A stretch of DNA of 64,000 bases from Frankia sp. AgB1.9 (GTDB lineage Bacteria > Actinomycetota > Actinomycetes > Frankiales > Frankiaceae): contig NZ_JADWYX010000019.1 of the NCBI RefSeq assembly GCF_016786355.1, forward strand, positions 39,152 to 103,151, given 5' to 3'. A model generated the notes under the pieces. It searched no databases. It saw nothing but the letters and a program-made list of their open reading frames with translations, and had not been told where the DNA came from. Shown in pieces: positions 62,868 through 64,000 of this stretch (position 1 is the stretch's first letter; each line of letters starts with the position of its first letter). A program made the position numbers and the translations under genes.

Positions 62868-63906
62868 CGCTTCGCCCCCGGCCGCGCCGCGGGGGCTGCC
62901 GGTGGTCCCGCCGCCGGCCTGGGTGCACGGCGACGCGACGACGCTGCGGCAGCGGGTGCTCGGACGGTCCGGCATCCGGGTCTCGGAGTTCGCGCTGGGC
63001 ACGATGACGTTCGGCACCCGCGCCGGCTGGGGATCCGACGAGTCGGTCTGCCGCGAGATCTACGCCGCCTTTCGGGAAGCCGGCGGGACCTTCGTCGACA
63101 CGGCGAACAACTACGCCGCCGGCGAGAGCGAGGAGATCGTCGGCCGGCTCGTCGCCGCCGAGCGGGACGACCTCGTGGTGGCGTCCAAGTTCACCCTGCC
63201 GACGAACCTGGCCGACCCGAACTCGGGCGGCTCCAGCCGCAAGACGATTCGCGGGAGCGTCGAGCGGTCGCTGCGCCGGCTCGGCACCGACTACCTGGAC
63301 GTGCTCTGGGTGCACGCCTGGGACCGCAACACCCCGGTCGAGGAGACACTGCGCGCCCTGGACGACCTGGTCCACGCCGGGAAGGTGCTCGCGATCGGCC
63401 TGTCCAACATGCCGGCCTGGGTGATCGCGCACGCGGCGACGCTCGTGTCGTTGCGTGGCTGGTCTCCGGTGGCGGCGGTTCAGGTGGAGTACTCGCTGCT
63501 GGCCCGCACCGCGGACCGGGAGATGCTCCCGATGGCCGACGCGTTCGGCCTGGCCGTCGCCGCGTGGAGTCCGCTCGGCCGCGGCCGTCTGGTCAAGGCC
63601 GCCCCCGCGAACGCGTCGGTGCCGGCGGCGCAGGCTCGGGCGGTCGAGGCGCTCGGCCAGGTTGCCGACGAGCTGGAGGCGACGCCGGCCTCGGTCGCCA
63701 TCGCCTGGGTGATGGCCCACGGCCTGCTCCCGACGCTCGGCGTCAGCAGCGTCAAACAGCTAGCCGACAGCCTCGCCGCGGCCCGCCTGACCCTTACGGC
63801 CGACCAGCTAACCCGCCTCGACGCCGCCACCGAAGTCCGCCTGGGCTACCCACACGAGTTCCTCCGCGACCGCTGCCCAACCCTGGCCCCGCCGCCTCCA
63901 CGGTAG
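62857..63906 (+). CDS. Aldo/keto reductase
   Basis: 349 residues, TIM-barrel NADPH reductase. Catalytic set: the aspartate and tyrosine in FVDTANNYAAGESEE, lysine in VASKFTLP and histidine in LWVHAWD. AIGLSNMPAW and the C-terminal ALAWVMAHGLLPTLG-type cofactor segment (VAIAWVMAHGLLPT) follow. ATG at 62857 overlaps the LuxC-like gene. It most likely reduces the aldehyde from LuxC to the alcohol or protects the cell from it. A G-rich tract follows the stop. Confidence 0.92.
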   Translation: MTPDASPPAAPRGLPVVPPPAWVHGDATTLRQRVLGRSGIRVSEFALGTMTFGTRAGWGSDESVCREIYAAFREAGGTFVDTANNYAAGESEEIVGRLVAAERDDLVVASKFTLPTNLADPNSGGSSRKTIRGSVERSLRRLGTDYLDVLWVHAWDRNTPVEETLRALDDLVHAGKVLAIGLSNMPAWVIAHAATLVSLRGWSPVAAVQVEYSLLARTADREMLPMADAFGLAVAAWSPLGRGRLVKAAPANASVPAAQARAVEALGQVADELEATPASVAIAWVMAHGLLPTLGVSSVKQLADSLAAARLTLTADQLTRLDAATEVRLGYPHEFLRDRCPTLAPPPPR

Positions 63907-63938
63907 CCCTCGTCCTTCTTCGTGGGCGCGGGCGCGTG

Positions 63939-64000
63939 CGGGGGCCCGCAGGGGGACCCGGGGGGTTGGGGGGGGGTGCCGCCCCAATGTTTGGGGGCGG
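63939..64000. repeat. G-rich tract at the window end
   Basis: Runs of 5, 5, 6, 9 and 5 G within 62 bp downstream of the aldo/keto reductase stop, similar in character to 49230-49295. G-quadruplex or hairpin formation is possible. The neighbouring sequence is cut by the window edge. Confidence 0.5.

Overview
The window is very GC-rich, almost fully coding DNA from an actinomycete. The gene content (three cytochromes P450, two Rieske oxygenases, an F420-type luciferase-like oxidoreductase, many SDRs and TetR regulators, a sucrase/ferredoxin-like protein) and the frequent GTG and TTG starts with ATGA/GTGA/TTGA overlaps fit Frankiaceae or a close relative. This is inference: there is no rRNA or other marker gene here. 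I see no tRNA, CRISPR array or intact insertion sequence.

Layout. 1-7.2 kb: end of an amidohydrolase, a zinc alcohol dehydrogenase, an SDR plus P450-type ferredoxin, a TetR regulator, a P450, a VOC protein, a cupin and an alpha-methylacyl-CoA racemase-like protein. 7.2-16.2 kb (minus strand): a long catabolic run of E1 alpha, E1 beta, a stand-alone lipoyl domain, SDR, NTF2-like protein, amidohydrolase, Rieske oxygenase, SDR, NTF2-like protein and P450. 16.2-18.4 kb: an SDR and a sucrase/ferredoxin-like protein. 18.6-22.7 kb (minus): Rieske oxygenase, NTF2-like, aldehyde dehydrogenase and luciferase-like oxidoreductase. 22.8-30.2 kb (minus): four overlapping acyl-CoA dehydrogenases, an amidohydrolase and a lipoprotein solute receptor. 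30.3-34.2 kb: a GntR regulator, then an atypical stretch with an AlbA/Schlafen-type ATP-binding protein behind a 19-bp-arm palindrome, a gene remnant, a tautomerase and a broken methyltransferase. 34.3-44.2 kb: SDR, N-acyl-D-amino-acid deacylase-like protein, TetR, a fused LivH-LivM-LivG transporter, and a small-protein/aldehyde dehydrogenase/P450 operon. 44.3-53.2 kb: an XRE-cupin regulator divergent from a thioredoxin-reductase-like/methyltransferase fusion, a repeat-rich membrane protein, a receptor without signal peptide, a hydrolase/amidohydrolase divergent pair, and a thioesterase/SDR pair. 53.4-59.9 kb: two TetR genes, a zinc-ribbon protein, an isochorismatase-like pseudo-enzyme, a MFE2-type SDR, a CoA-transferase and an Hsp70-like ATPase. 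60-63.9 kb: a LuxE-like, LuxC-like and aldo/keto reductase operon.

Working together: the genes look like an accessory region for uptake (ABC transporter plus receptor), oxygenation (P450s, Rieske proteins, ferredoxin), oxidation (SDRs, ADH, ALDHs), CoA activation or transfer, beta-oxidation (acyl-CoA dehydrogenases, racemase, MFE2-type SDR, thioesterase) and C-C or C-N cleavage (amidohydrolases, E1 alpha/beta) of hydrophobic or branched acids, terpenoids or aromatics. The substrate cannot be read from sequence. Dyad motifs shared between distant promoters suggest that separate operons are wired into common regulons.

Most unusual observations: (1) at six minus-strand genes the last 13-20 bases, including the stop codon, are tandemly repeated just downstream; (2) two shared operator families; (3) the LuxC/LuxE/aldo-keto reductase cassette without a luciferase; (4) an E1 alpha/beta pair with a free lipoyl domain and no E2/E3; (5) a palindrome inserted in frame in an acyl-CoA dehydrogenase, and a 77-bp palindromic repeat family.
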